From Pohlia nutans (lineage: Eukaryota > Streptophyta > Bryopsida > Bryales > Mniaceae), in NCBI GenBank assembly GCA_022496805.1, contig CM040085.1, positions 19,063,811 to 19,127,810 of the forward strand: a DNA stretch of 64,000 nt, read 5' to 3'. This document shows positions 50,201 through 58,629 of this stretch, in pieces. How positions within the stretch are numbered: position 1 is the first letter of the stretch; every line of letters starts with the position of its first letter. Below the pieces are notes generated by a model, which had not been told where the DNA came from, did not search any database, and saw only the letters and a list, made by a program, of their open reading frames with translations. A program made the position numbers and the translations under genes.

Positions 50201-51313
50201 TGGTATCAAAAGATTGACACGTTTCTTGTTCAAATCGGGTTCACAAGGAGCATCGCTGATCACAGCTTGTATTTCATGCAAAAGGGGCAACATGTGGTCA
50301 TCGTGATCATATATGTGGATGATTTGATCATCCTTGCAAGTTGTATGAGCTCATTAAAGGCATTGAAGGCAATGCTTGAGAACGAGTACGAGATGAGTGA
50401 TCTGGGTGAGTTGCACTTTTGTCTAGGAGTTGAGTTTGTGCGAGATAGAGCAACACGCACCATAACAATGAATCAAAGCAAGTATGTTATGGATGTGCTC
50501 AAACGCTTTGGCATGGAGGATTGCAAACCGGTTGGCACTCCATTGGATGTGAATTCCAAACTCGTGAAGCTCACCGATGAGGAGTATGCATTAGAGGCTC
50601 AATCTATGGTGGATGTGCCATACAAGCAAGCTGTAGGGTCATTGATGTATGCTATGATTGCCACAAGGCCGGACCTTGCGTATCCAATCAGCGCTGTGAG
50701 TCAACACATGGCAAGACCGGGTTCAAGTCATTGGGTTGCGGTCAAGAGGATCATGCGGTACTTGAAAGGCACAAGTGATGTGAGGTTGTGTCTTGGAGGT
50801 GACAACATTGTGTTGAGTGGGTATTGTGATGCGGATTATGCGGGTGATACCAATGATCGTAGATCCACCACGGGGTACATGTTCAAAGTTGGATCGGGGG
50901 CCGTTTCATGGAATAGCAAGCGCCAACAAACCACGGCCACGTCAACGGTTGAGGCGGAGTACATGGCGACGAGCCACGGTACGAAGGAAGCCATTTGGTT
51001 GAGGCAACTAATGGCGGATGTGAGATGCACTCAAGAGGAGGCTACAACAATCATGTGTGACAACCAAGGGAGTATGTCATTGGCGAAGAATCCAACGCAT
51101 CACTCACGTACAAAGCACATTGATGTGCAATATCACTTCATTCGAGAGAAGTTAGAGATGAAGGTGATAGAGTTGAAGTATTGTTCAACGGAGCACATGG
51201 TGGCGGACGTGCTGACAAAGGCTCTTGCGAGAGATCGACATCAAAGACTAGTGGTGGCATTTGGGCTCGAAGGCTTTGGCTATTCGCAAAGTGGGAGTGT
51301 TGAAATAGGATGA
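47240..51313 (+). CDS. copia Gag-Pol polyprotein
   Basis: A single open frame of 1357 residues from the first ATG (MATFEGEG; an upstream in-frame GTG is not used). Order is Gag, protease, integrase, RT, RNase H, the copia order. Gag is followed by a CCHC knuckle (CYYCGKKGHLAKFC, from C224). The aspartic protease site is DSGASSH (D293). The integrase has LWHRRLGHL and the triad D497, D560, E596, with the last two 35 residues apart (DD35E). RT shows KARLVAKGFSQ and YVDD (1025-1028). RNase H has DADYAGD and STVEAEYMA near the end. No stops or frameshifts; all catalytic residues are present. The stop codon lies 14-16 bases inside the 3' LTR. It supplies the proteins for reverse transcription and integration of its own RNA. 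Confidence 0.97.
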   Translation: MATFEGEGAKVVDKFDGVNFHLWKFKMEMVMAEKELWEIVEGSEEPPSSDAEARVRTAYTRREKKAFAILALNLSDSQLSHIWSCKTPAEAWAKLCNIHEAKSLVNILFLRRKFFTIKMEENDDMLAHINKVKALADQLNGTDVNITDGDIVMTLLESLPPSYEYLIVAMESRPISELTLDYVTSRLLHELSRRKENETRGDSAALMAKQSKSGASGSSTDKVCYYCGKKGHLAKFCCKRKREESANNTKVNDAGDEYAFMTSVSSCSDDGDEYAMMASDVSCNGSVIDWIVDSGASSHMAPIRSCFQSYHVISPKNVILGDDTVLQAVGKGSIVVDTEVKGRVKTITIHDVLHVPKLKANLLSVRHLVMKHLRVEFSDQGCFVLSPSREEVAIIHEVNGLYQIKFSKMHAAESATLVQSSSNEDKLALWHRRLGHLNVKSVKALRGMVSGMDLAQSHVAPSSFTCEGCIEGKQQRSPFPVDGATRATKVLEIVHSDVCGPMKTTSMGGCKYFVTFIDDFSRKIWLYPIKAKSECFEKFKEFKALVEKQSEHKIKVIRSDNGGEFMSNQFGEFLKKEGIAKQTTTPYTPQQNGVAERANRTIVEMARSMLHAQNLGLDLWVEAVVTAVYTRNRCPTSAVQNMTPEQAWSGRPPRVEHMRTFGCIAFAKVPDSQRTKLEAKATKCVFLGYCEGTKAYRLMSLETKKIIRARDVTFCENSKVEDNLDDGPSGRSGDKPAIVDQSSKSSVIDIVDQDEDDKDGGDEEHIEEPPLKTKNGEKKAQATAVEDNASSSDRRYPERNRRPLGEWWKNHILPQGEEEHANVALLDAPLTIREALSCDDANKWEQAMQEEYKSLMDNGTWELTPFPKNRNAIGCKWVFRAKRDATGDVVRYKARLVAKGFSQIEGVDFHETFAPVAKFTTIRCILAIGAAMDLEMHQMDVKTAFLNGKLDEDIYMVQPEGFVQRGNENLACKLNKSLYGLKQSPRAWYQKIDTFLVQIGFTRSIADHSLYFMQKGQHVVIVIIYVDDLIILASCMSSLKALKAMLENEYEMSDLGELHFCLGVEFVRDRATRTITMNQSKYVMDVLKRFGMEDCKPVGTPLDVNSKLVKLTDEEYALEAQSMVDVPYKQAVGSLMYAMIATRPDLAYPISAVSQHMARPGSSHWVAVKRIMRYLKGTSDVRLCLGGDNIVLSGYCDADYAGDTNDRRSTTGYMFKVGSGAVSWNSKRQQTTATSTVEAEYMATSHGTKEAIWLRQLMADVRCTQEEATTIMCDNQGSMSLAKNPTHHSRTKHIDVQYHFIREKLEMKVIELKYCSTEHMVADVLTKALARDRHQRLVVAFGLEGFGYSQSGSVEIG
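51287..51297 (+). other. copia polypurine tract
   Basis: CAAAGTGGGAG abuts the 3' LTR start and is the expected primer for plus-strand DNA. It overlaps the end of the pol frame. Confidence 0.7.
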
Positions 51314-51615
51314 TTGCGCGGGCTGAAGTTGCTCTTAGCCATGCGCATTAGCTAGAGTAGATGATGCGAATGAGCTAGACTTGCAACTAGAGAAGTGGTA
51401 CTAGTTAGAAGTAATGAGAATTGGGTCTCCCAAGTGATATGGGCTGATCCTAGTGTACTAGGAGTGGAGTATGGGCTGATGTCCCATATGGTTTGCCAAG
51501 GGGACTCCCTTGGGTGTGCTACTTAAGAGGGGCAGCCCATGAGTAAAGATCATCTCTTTCCTATGCATTCCAAGTGTTTGTGTGAGGCTTTGGCATTCTA
51601 ATCTAACCTTCAATA
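51298..51615 (+). repeat. copia 3' LTR
   Basis: 318 bp, followed by the GCAAA duplication. It carries the last codons and stop of gag-pol. Confidence 0.93.
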
Positions 51616-51620
51616 GCAAA

Positions 51621-52268
51621 TTTTTGCAATCCTCATCAAAACCTATTTCAAATGCGGTCATATTTTTTTTTTCGAATTTAGCATTGTCAAAAATAGGCCA
51701 GATTGCTTAAGTTGGTGGTTTTAGGACAATCAACCTTAAGTTGGGGTTCTCTTTTTTTCTTGGTAGAAATGGAACACTTTTTATTCCACTGCAAAACGAA
51801 CCAGTACAACAGGCAAGCAGGCAAGCCTGTCTGCCGGTCACAAATGTTTTGTTTTTGTTTTGTTTTGTTTTTTTTTTTCTTCCAAGTTTCAAATCTCAAT
51901 GACTAAGGAAAAAACCAAGAGGGAGGTGGTTGTAGTTCCAATCTACAGCATCCCTCTTGGCTAAATGAACCGAAAAGCACAAGTTAGTTGCGATCAAACT
52001 TCTTAGGTTGGGGTTCTTTGCTTGTAGCAATTTTAACTTTTCGAGTAAATAATGCTTGATCGTTGGTACCTATAGAAGATAGGGTGTTTATAAAACTTAT
52101 TTTTTAGAGTTGATCCCCTTTTTGAAAAGTGTCGGATCCCTCAAAAGAAATTTATCAGTGAAAATTTCTATAAAAGACAAGAAAAAGCCAAATCTAATCC
52201 AAATTGTTTCAAAGTCTATGGACCTTTGTCCAATTACTTATGAATTTTCAAAGCAAGCTACAATTTTT
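51621..52268. other. intergenic, no gene seen
   Basis: A/T-rich with homopolymer T runs. No gene. Contains the right-hand partner of the inverted 14-mer described for the copia flank, and AGGGAGGTGG/CCCTCTTGG-type low-order repeats. Confidence 0.4.
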
Positions 52269-52589
52269 GTCTCTGCTCCACTAGGGGAGAGACTACGGAA
52301 ACGCTTTGTTGTCAAAGAGTTACATGGCTGAACAGTAGAATCAAATTGTAAAAGTAAATCTAGGATAAATACTAAGGCAGAGACTACGCGACTAACCACT
52401 TGTTTTTAACACGTTTTGACACTTTTGTTGAGGGTCTCAACCTCTCTTATGAGATAAGTAACTCATCTTTTTTTGCGTAGTCTCTGCCTTAGTATTTATC
52501 CTAGATTTACTTTTATAACTTGTTTAAATTGTTCAACCATGTAACTCCTTGAAAACAATGTGTTTCCGTAGTCTCTCCCCTGGTGGGAC
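52269..52589. repeat. large hairpin with about 120-bp arms
   Basis: The left arm (52269-52389, starting GTCTCTGCTCCACTAGGGGA) and right arm (52471-52589, ending CTGGTGGGACAGAGAC) are inverted copies. The inner 35 bases (AAGTAAATCTAGGATAAATA and onward to GCAGAGACTACG) match almost perfectly. The loop of about 80 bases carries the start of the duplicated RCI2 flank (GAGATAAGTAACTCATC). Transcription would give a long fold-back RNA. Confidence 0.75.
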
Positions 52590-53161
52590 AGAGACAATAA
52601 AAGTTGATATTCAAGTGATTCACTGTGTTGTCAGGGCATCTATTTTATACTGAGTGTTTTTGTATACTGATTGCAGATTTGATGGAAACTTGTTAGAGCA
52701 TCCGCACCGGGACGACCTAAAACTGCCTCGCTACCCGGCCTTTCCAGGGCGCTCCAGGGAACACAGGACTCTGGAAAAAAACAGTCCCTCACCGAGACGC
52801 GCGATGAAGCCGCGCCAAGGCGATGGTCAATGGCTTGCTCCGCTGGACCCTTGATTCGGGGAGGTCGGCTGAAATTCCGGGGTGAGCTGGCCGGTGAAGG
52901 CAAGGGGTCCAGCGCCTTTGTGGCGTTCAAGGGGTCCAGCCATCATTAAAGTCAAGGGATCCAGCGCCTTCGTGGCGGGTGATGTGGCCATGGATCAGGC
53001 CATCCCTGATAACATGTCGGCAAAAACTGTGAGCATTGGAGAGCCGGCTGTGGGAAGCTCGGAGGAGCAGGGAGGAGCTCGGAGGAGCCAGGAGCTCGTT
53101 TTTTTTTTTTTTCTTGGCCCACATGCTCATTCTACTCATGTAGGTTTAGGGTTTAGGTGAT

Positions 53162-54113
53162 ATGGATGCGTGGCGGCAACGTCTACTGCGAACTCCAGAG
53201 CGCTTTCTGGAGGACGATGATGAGGACGATTTCAATGTACGATGGATGATGGGATTTGGGTTGAGGGCACGAAACTTGGAAGTGCCCGGTCATGGGCAAG
53301 GATCGCGCCCCGGGAAATCTCCCAACATCGAGAGGCATAGGCATGAAATGCACCTCCGCATGATGGCTGATTATTTCGTAGATCAGCCGGTGTATAGGCC
53401 ACAATTGTTGCGTCGCCGCTATCGCATGCGGAGGTCCTTGTTTTTGACCATTCTAGCTAGGGTTTGTGCTAGAGATGACTACTTCGTTTAGAAAAGAGAT
53501 GCGCCTGGTTTTTTAGGGTTGTCACCGCATCAGAAAATTACATCAGCCTTAAGGATGCTCTGTTATGGTTTATGTGCTGACGCGACTGACGAGTATTGCC
53601 GCACTAGTGAGACTACCGCCATGATGTCTTTGAAGCGGTTTTGTCTTGCGATTAGGGCGGAGTTCGAAGGGTACCACATGCGACAACCTACGCGTCAAGA
53701 CTTTGAGAAACAATTGGCGATTAATTCTGACCGTGGTTTTCCAGGCATGTTTGCATCTCTAGATTGCATGCATTATGAATGGAAAAATTGCCCGGTGGCG
53801 TGGCAAGGGGATTTTGGTGACAAAGACGGTAATCCGGAATCCATGCCACCATTGGAGCATGGATGTCATCTCTAACATCATGTTTACATGTTGCATTTTG
53901 CACAACATGATTTTAGAGGACGAAGAAGACATCGAGGGTTTAGATGATATTGTTGGGGAATTACAAGAGGGAAATGTGCCATTGGAGAGAGGATTGACCT
54001 TTGAGCAATACAAGACTAGTACTATAGAGATAGCGGACGTAGACACACATTATGGACTCCGTGGTGATCTCATTGAGCATTTGTGGAACTTGAAAGGTGC
54101 CAATTTGGCATGA
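53162..54113 (+). pseudogene. Harbinger transposase (DDE nuclease) with internal deletion
   Basis: Starts MDAWRQRLL and reads through the N-terminal part to YFV, then a TAG (53489-53491) where relatives have Gln. It continues in the same frame: LSPHQKITSALRMLCYG, then FASLDCMHYEWKNCPVAWQG with the first catalytic Asp. After about 53830 the frame changes and the next recognisable piece is the C-terminal SNIMFTCCILHNMILEDEED. The intervening part of the nuclease core, which normally holds the second Asp and the Glu, is missing, so the enzyme is dead. HNMI-ED and the final DLIEHLWNLKG are typical of PIF nucleases. Confidence 0.87.
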
Positions 54114-54134
54114 TAAATAAAATTGTGACTAGTA

Positions 54135-56617
54135 TCACATTTCTCTATAAAAATCCGCGGCACTACTAATAGACAACTCGAGGCCCAAGTCTAATGCACC
54201 ATCATCATGTTGGGAGTCATCATTTTCTCTATACACGTTCCATGTGGTGGGCATTCCCGGTCCAACATGTTCCATGTCGTCCCATGGTGCACTACTACCG
54301 CGAATGTCCTCATACACATTCCAATTGTGAACACCACTACCATGGATTTGTGATTGAACCATCCCACCTAATCCTAAATGCAAATTGGAATCATCCCGCT
54401 CTTGTGACTCTTCCCGTGTCTGTTAGAGAACAATGACACATTTTAGTGAACACGAGAAATGGTTTCCTAAAACACACTCCAAAATCCATCAAAATGCGAA
54501 CAAAAGAAACCATCAAAACCCAACGAATAAAAAAGGAAAAATTACAAAGAGGTCCATGGTGTGTGGTCCAAAAGGGTCCATCGGTGCACGCAAGAGGTCT
54601 ACAAAAAAGGCCCGAAGATTATCAAAGCCAAAAATTAGCTAGAAGTTGCCCAAGAAATTCTACGAAAAAAAAAGCAAATAAGAAGCCAAAAATTTTGCAA
54701 GCCCCGCTACGGAAAAGAATTGGCATAAATTTGGCATAAAAAAGAAAAAAAATTAAAAAAATTAAAAAAAAAAGCCAAGCTCCATGAGGCCAAGCTCCAT
54801 GGGCTGTGGCAGGCAGCCCAACACCTCCTGCAACTGCCGGCTGCAACAGATGCAACAAATGGCTTCCCAAAACCAAAAAAAAAAATGTCCACTACCACAT
54901 GAAATAATCCAAAAACAAAAGGAACATAACACCAACATTACACCGAATAAAACACCCTAAAACCACCAACAAAACACAATTGAAAGCAAGCACAACACCA
55001 ACAAAACGACAAAGAAAATGCCAATCCAACACACACACACAAAAAACTAACCTCCCATTTATCACCATCTTCTTCATCCGATTCCGGCACGGTCACGACT
55101 TCTACACCTTCTTGACCCACAACATTCCCTTCCCCTTTGCCATTGTCCTCGTTCTCACACTCCTCTTCCGGCATCCCGTTTTGGAACGCCAATCGGGCCA
55201 ACCGCATTTGCCTCCGCGTCTCATTCTCTTCTTGTGCCGCCCTAGCTGCCGCTTCTCGTGCTCGCTCCTCCTCCACCAATGCCGCCTCTTCATGCTCGTT
55301 TTGTTCGCGCAAAGCCGCCGCCGCGGAATTCGCCCTCCGCCGTCGCAATTTGAGCAATTCCTCCTCTCGAAGAAGCCGTATGTACTCTTGAGCGTCCGGC
55401 TCCAAAATTTGGTCCATGGGCGTGGTAAACAACAACAACATGTTTTGGTATTCAAGACTCTCAGCCTTACGCATTGTAGCATCCGCCATCTTCTCCGCCG
55501 CCTTGGCATTAGTCAATGCAGCCGTATCTTGAATTTTCCCTACACGTTGCACCTCCTTTGCGGCCTTTGTACCACCGGGCCGCATTGTGAAACCCATACT
55601 TGGAGTTGTGTCACCTGCAATCTCCTCGGAACTCACAATAATTGGGGTGCCCATCTGGGAACCCGATCCCGACTCAGATGAACCAGACAAGGGGCGGGAG
55701 GGAGTGCTTTGTCGCGAAGTACCTACACCGTCAGCCCATCGGGAGAAGTCTTTGACCAACTCCCAACAATGCTCAAAGGTGAAGTCGGTATTTTTTGGAC
55801 TTTTAGTGCGGTCCAATTCTTTTGCCATACGCATAATGTCGGATTCATTTGCACCACTCTTATGCATTCGTTTCACTTGATTGTAAACACCGATGAATTT
55901 CGCAACGTCGTGCTTTATTGTGCCCCATTTAGATTCTAATGAACGAGCTCCCCTATGCCCCCCCGGTCGATTTTGCTCATAGTGCAAAAAAATGCGTTCC
56001 CAATACGCATTCCCCTTTTGTTGGTTACCACAAATTAGATCTTGCGATATGGCTAAAACGCTCCGTGTCAATTGCCGTTCCTCCTCCGCCACAAAATTCT
56101 TACCTTTCGGGAGTCTAACAGCTCCTCCATTACGACCCTGACCACGTCCACGACCTAATTCCAAAGCATTGCGAATTCCTAAACCTAACGAGGTAGGGTT
56201 TTGATCACTTACCTGAGGCGCATATGATGAATCGAGCCGACTTGTTTGAGTATCCGGGTACTCCCAGTTGGCTGCATTGCTCACTCCGGCCTCAACTGCC
56301 GGTGTTGCTGGCGCTTGATCTCCCCTGCCGCTGCTGCCAACTCCATCGCCGGTGAAGGCAGCTCCCCTGCCGCTGCCGAGAGCTCGACCCCGCCCCCGCA
56401 GCGAACTCGTCTCCGGTGCCGAATCAAGACGGGGCGCCGACTGGCCTCGCTCCAGCCCCTCTGCGAGAATTCCCCCGCCCCGACGATCTGCCCCAACATC
56501 GAGTTGTGTCGCGAAGAGATTCCGCCCTGCTCCGGTCTAGCCTCCTTCGCCGACGACTGCTGCGCCGCGACTCCGACCCCGCGCCCCCGACTGTCCACCA
56601 CGGCCGCGTCCCGCCAT
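54135..56617 (-). pseudogene. Harbinger ORF1, Myb/SANT-like protein
   Basis: This is the accessory DNA-binding protein needed for PIF/Harbinger transposition. Exon 1 is 56617-55052, starting MAGRGRGGQSGARGRSR. Exon 2 is 54419-54135, starting TREESQERDD and ending SAADFYREM. They join in phase 0 across a GT-AG intron (615 codons plus stop). A TAG replaces residue 27 (56539-56537). Downstream, the trihelix/Myb-like domain runs from FVAEEERQLTRSVLAIS through SKWGTIKHDVAKF. A Ser-rich linker and an acidic, Glu/Arg-rich coiled-coil region (EEELLKLRRRRA; EEERAREAAARAA) follow, as in NAM-associated C-terminal regions. The gene is otherwise open, so the nonsense codon is probably recent. Confidence 0.8.
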
Positions 56618-57043
56618 TCCACTAAAAAAAACCTAAACCCAAAATATGACCAAAAAAATAGATGAGATCTGTGTCTCTCCCTCCACACTACGGGCGCACT
56701 GGAAAACTACAAGGACTCGGAACGTTGGCGAGGAACAGAAGAAATATGACGAGGCCGGAGACGCGCCGACTTTTTCCCGAGCGGCAGTGGGGGACGTTTG
56801 GGAGCGCGGGCCCCCTATACGGTGTTGCGGGCCGGTTTACAGAGCCCCGGTGCGGATGCTCTTAATGCGGCCGCCCTTGTTTACCAAATCTCACAAAAGT
56901 AACTGTAGCACCTGTTTGCAATACTTCAGTTGAATCCCTGCATGTCTCTGGTGGGTACATATGATTCTCGTTGGTTGTACTCGAGGAATGGGTGGACCTT
57001 TGCTGCACTCCACCCTGTACGAGTTCAGAAACTTGTCTGATTG

Positions 57044-57227
57044 AGGTAGGAGCACTCAATTCCGACAAAATCAAGGCCCAGTAGTCATTCTAGAATGAAA
57101 CTCTAAGTAGCTTTGATCAACATGTAATAAGGGCTCTATGATGTGCCTAGATTTGCGTTATAAACTGATTGCATGGTCTAGATATTATCGGAATTTGATA
57201 CATTGTCGGAATTGGGTGCTCCTACCT
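57044..57227. mobile_element. foldback MITE, 184 bp
   Basis: Ends AGGTAGGAGCACTCAATTCC and the inverted GGAATTGGGTGCTCCTACCT. It sits at the point where copy 1 of the RCI2 flank is interrupted by a TTAA element, so both copies took an insertion at the same target. Flanks TTG and TTA could be a diverged 3-bp duplication. Confidence 0.6.
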
Positions 57228-58391
57228 TAACCGTCAAGGAACAAGGTATTTCCAGGGGGTTTTCAGGTGATCTTTCACTAACACAACGAAAGTAGGTGCA
57301 TTTATTATGTAGTAAAAGTACCCTTGTTTTTCACGTTATACTACATGAGGCATGAAAATTGATCATGAAGTGTCAGAGTGCAAGCTCACCAGACGATACA
57401 CTCCTACATGCATGGTGCCTCCCGCAGTCCATGTTCACAATTGCGAGACTCTCTCCAAAATAATTGGCTCCCTTTCATGAATTGAAATCCTAATCTTCTG
57501 CCACCGCCCATCCAGCGGAGAGGGGCCATTGCTTGAAAGCACATTGCAAAACTACGCAAAATTTAGGGCAAATACTTGCACTATGACACCCCTATTCTAC
57601 TGCATTAACCCTTAACTGCCGGCGAGACCAAAAAATGGCTTTTGGATGATTTCAGGATATCGGTGGATGAAGAAGAACAAATGAATTTCATCTGTGAAAA
57701 TTTGAGATGAACGGAGGGGTCATCTTCTTCTCGATTCCGTTCATAAATCTAGCATTGAACTCTCCAATATTTTTAAAGAATTGGGAATGTGTAGAAAATG
57801 GCAAGGACTGCTCATTATCGGACACCCAATGTCGTGGAAAGTTTGGACATGGGCAACGTCATTTTGGGCAGAGAAAGAGCTGACAGGTAGGATGGGCAGC
57901 GTTACAATTTTGTTTAATTTTCTTTCAGGAAGTGGACACGTCATGGAACGGGCAGTCCTTTATTGTGGGTCCTTATATTATTCATGAAAATAGTGTCATA
58001 GTCATGGGAATGCACAAACTTGGCGGTTGGACAAAGTGAGGGCCAGACTACAAGTGTAGCCTGTTGATGTGTGTTTAGCTCCACACTGACATCCATAAAT
58101 TGGCTAGGCAGCTCTACGAAGTAAGCAAAGTAATATCCAATGCAAAGATGAACACTTGTTACGCTTACAAAGCACATTGCCATTGCTTGGAGCTTAGTCT
58201 GTTGTGAGGAATTCTGTTTTGCAAATTTAGTTACATTTTGGTAATGACGATCACATAGGGCACTTACAATCTCCCACCTCCACCCATAGTTCCTCCGTGG
58301 TGCAAGAAAGAGGCAACAGAGATTGCCTTACACTTGAAGGAAGTATATGGCGCACAAAAATGGCAGATCGATTGCATGATCGGTATGCTAG
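57228..58391. other. possible 5' part of the piggyBac element
   Basis: At 57605 TTAACCCTTAACTGCC is identical to the end of the 7445 MITE. Just inside it is CCAAAAAATGG, as in the subterminal region of family P1. This is the best candidate for the left end of an autonomous piggyBac element whose genes lie downstream. No gene is recognised between 57228 and 58391. Confidence 0.5.
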
Positions 58392-58629
58392 ATGAGTTAT
58401 TTGATTAGTTTGCCTAGACTATCAAAAGATAAATCAGAATTGGGCGACACTTCTCCAAAACACTTACGCTGGTTATGGTATACATGGGGAGCAACTTTAC
58501 TTGGCTGGTCAGAGCGTCGTAGTGAGGATAGTCCAAATGGATACTCGAGCGCTGTTTACAACATTTTGAGGACAATTGTATACCCCAAACCAAAAGTGGA
58601 GAGGGTAGCTCTATCTCTGCGAGAGAAGT

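Larger units (their letters stand above)
45957..51615 (+). mobile_element. complete Ty1/copia LTR retrotransposon
   Basis: A 5.66-kb element with two 318-bp LTRs (45957-46274 and 51298-51615). I find one difference between them (G in 5' GAAGTAGG, A in 3' GAAATAGG). The target duplication GCAAA flanks both ends (45952-45956 and 51616-51620). LTRs begin TGTTGAA and end TTCAATA, with short inverted ends. Primer binding site, uninterrupted gag-pol frame and polypurine tract are all present. Near-identical LTRs and an open frame indicate a recent, potentially active insertion. Confidence 0.95.
52696..56861. mobile_element. full-length PIF/Harbinger transposon, decayed
   Basis: Inverted ends GAGCATCCGCACCGGG (both ends, 16 bases) are flanked by TTA on each side (52693-52695, 56862-56864), the PIF/Harbinger target duplication. 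It carries the two standard genes in tail-to-tail arrangement: a DDE nuclease on plus (53162-54113) and a Myb/SANT-like protein on minus (56617-54135). Both are damaged. G+C is clearly higher than in the surrounding DNA. Confidence 0.92.
52451..57043. repeat. RCI2 downstream region, copy 2, split by insertions
   Basis: Homologous blocks are about 52451-52470, 52590-52695 (AATAAAAGTTGATATTCAAG) and 56862-57043 (ATGCGGC, TCTCACAAAAGTAACT, TTTGCTGCACTCCACCCT). They are interrupted by a hairpin arm and the Harbinger element. Compare 32698-33601. Confidence 0.7.

Noticed and set aside
45681..51727. 14-bp inverted repeat (GTCCTAAAACCACC) spanning the copia element taken as one larger transposon
   Set aside because: The copia has its own exact GCAAA duplication. 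The outer repeat could be an older element, but no target duplication was found, so it is only noted.
55102..55681. Frames opposite and beside Harbinger ORF1
   Set aside because: Shadows of the Glu/Arg-rich coding strand; the minus-strand frame with the Myb-like domain explains the region.
56281..56688. 135-residue minus-strand frame at the right end of Harbinger
   Set aside because: It overlaps the ORF1 start in another frame. The ORF1 frame beginning MAGRGRGG at 56617 is in phase with the Myb-like domain and fits the family better.
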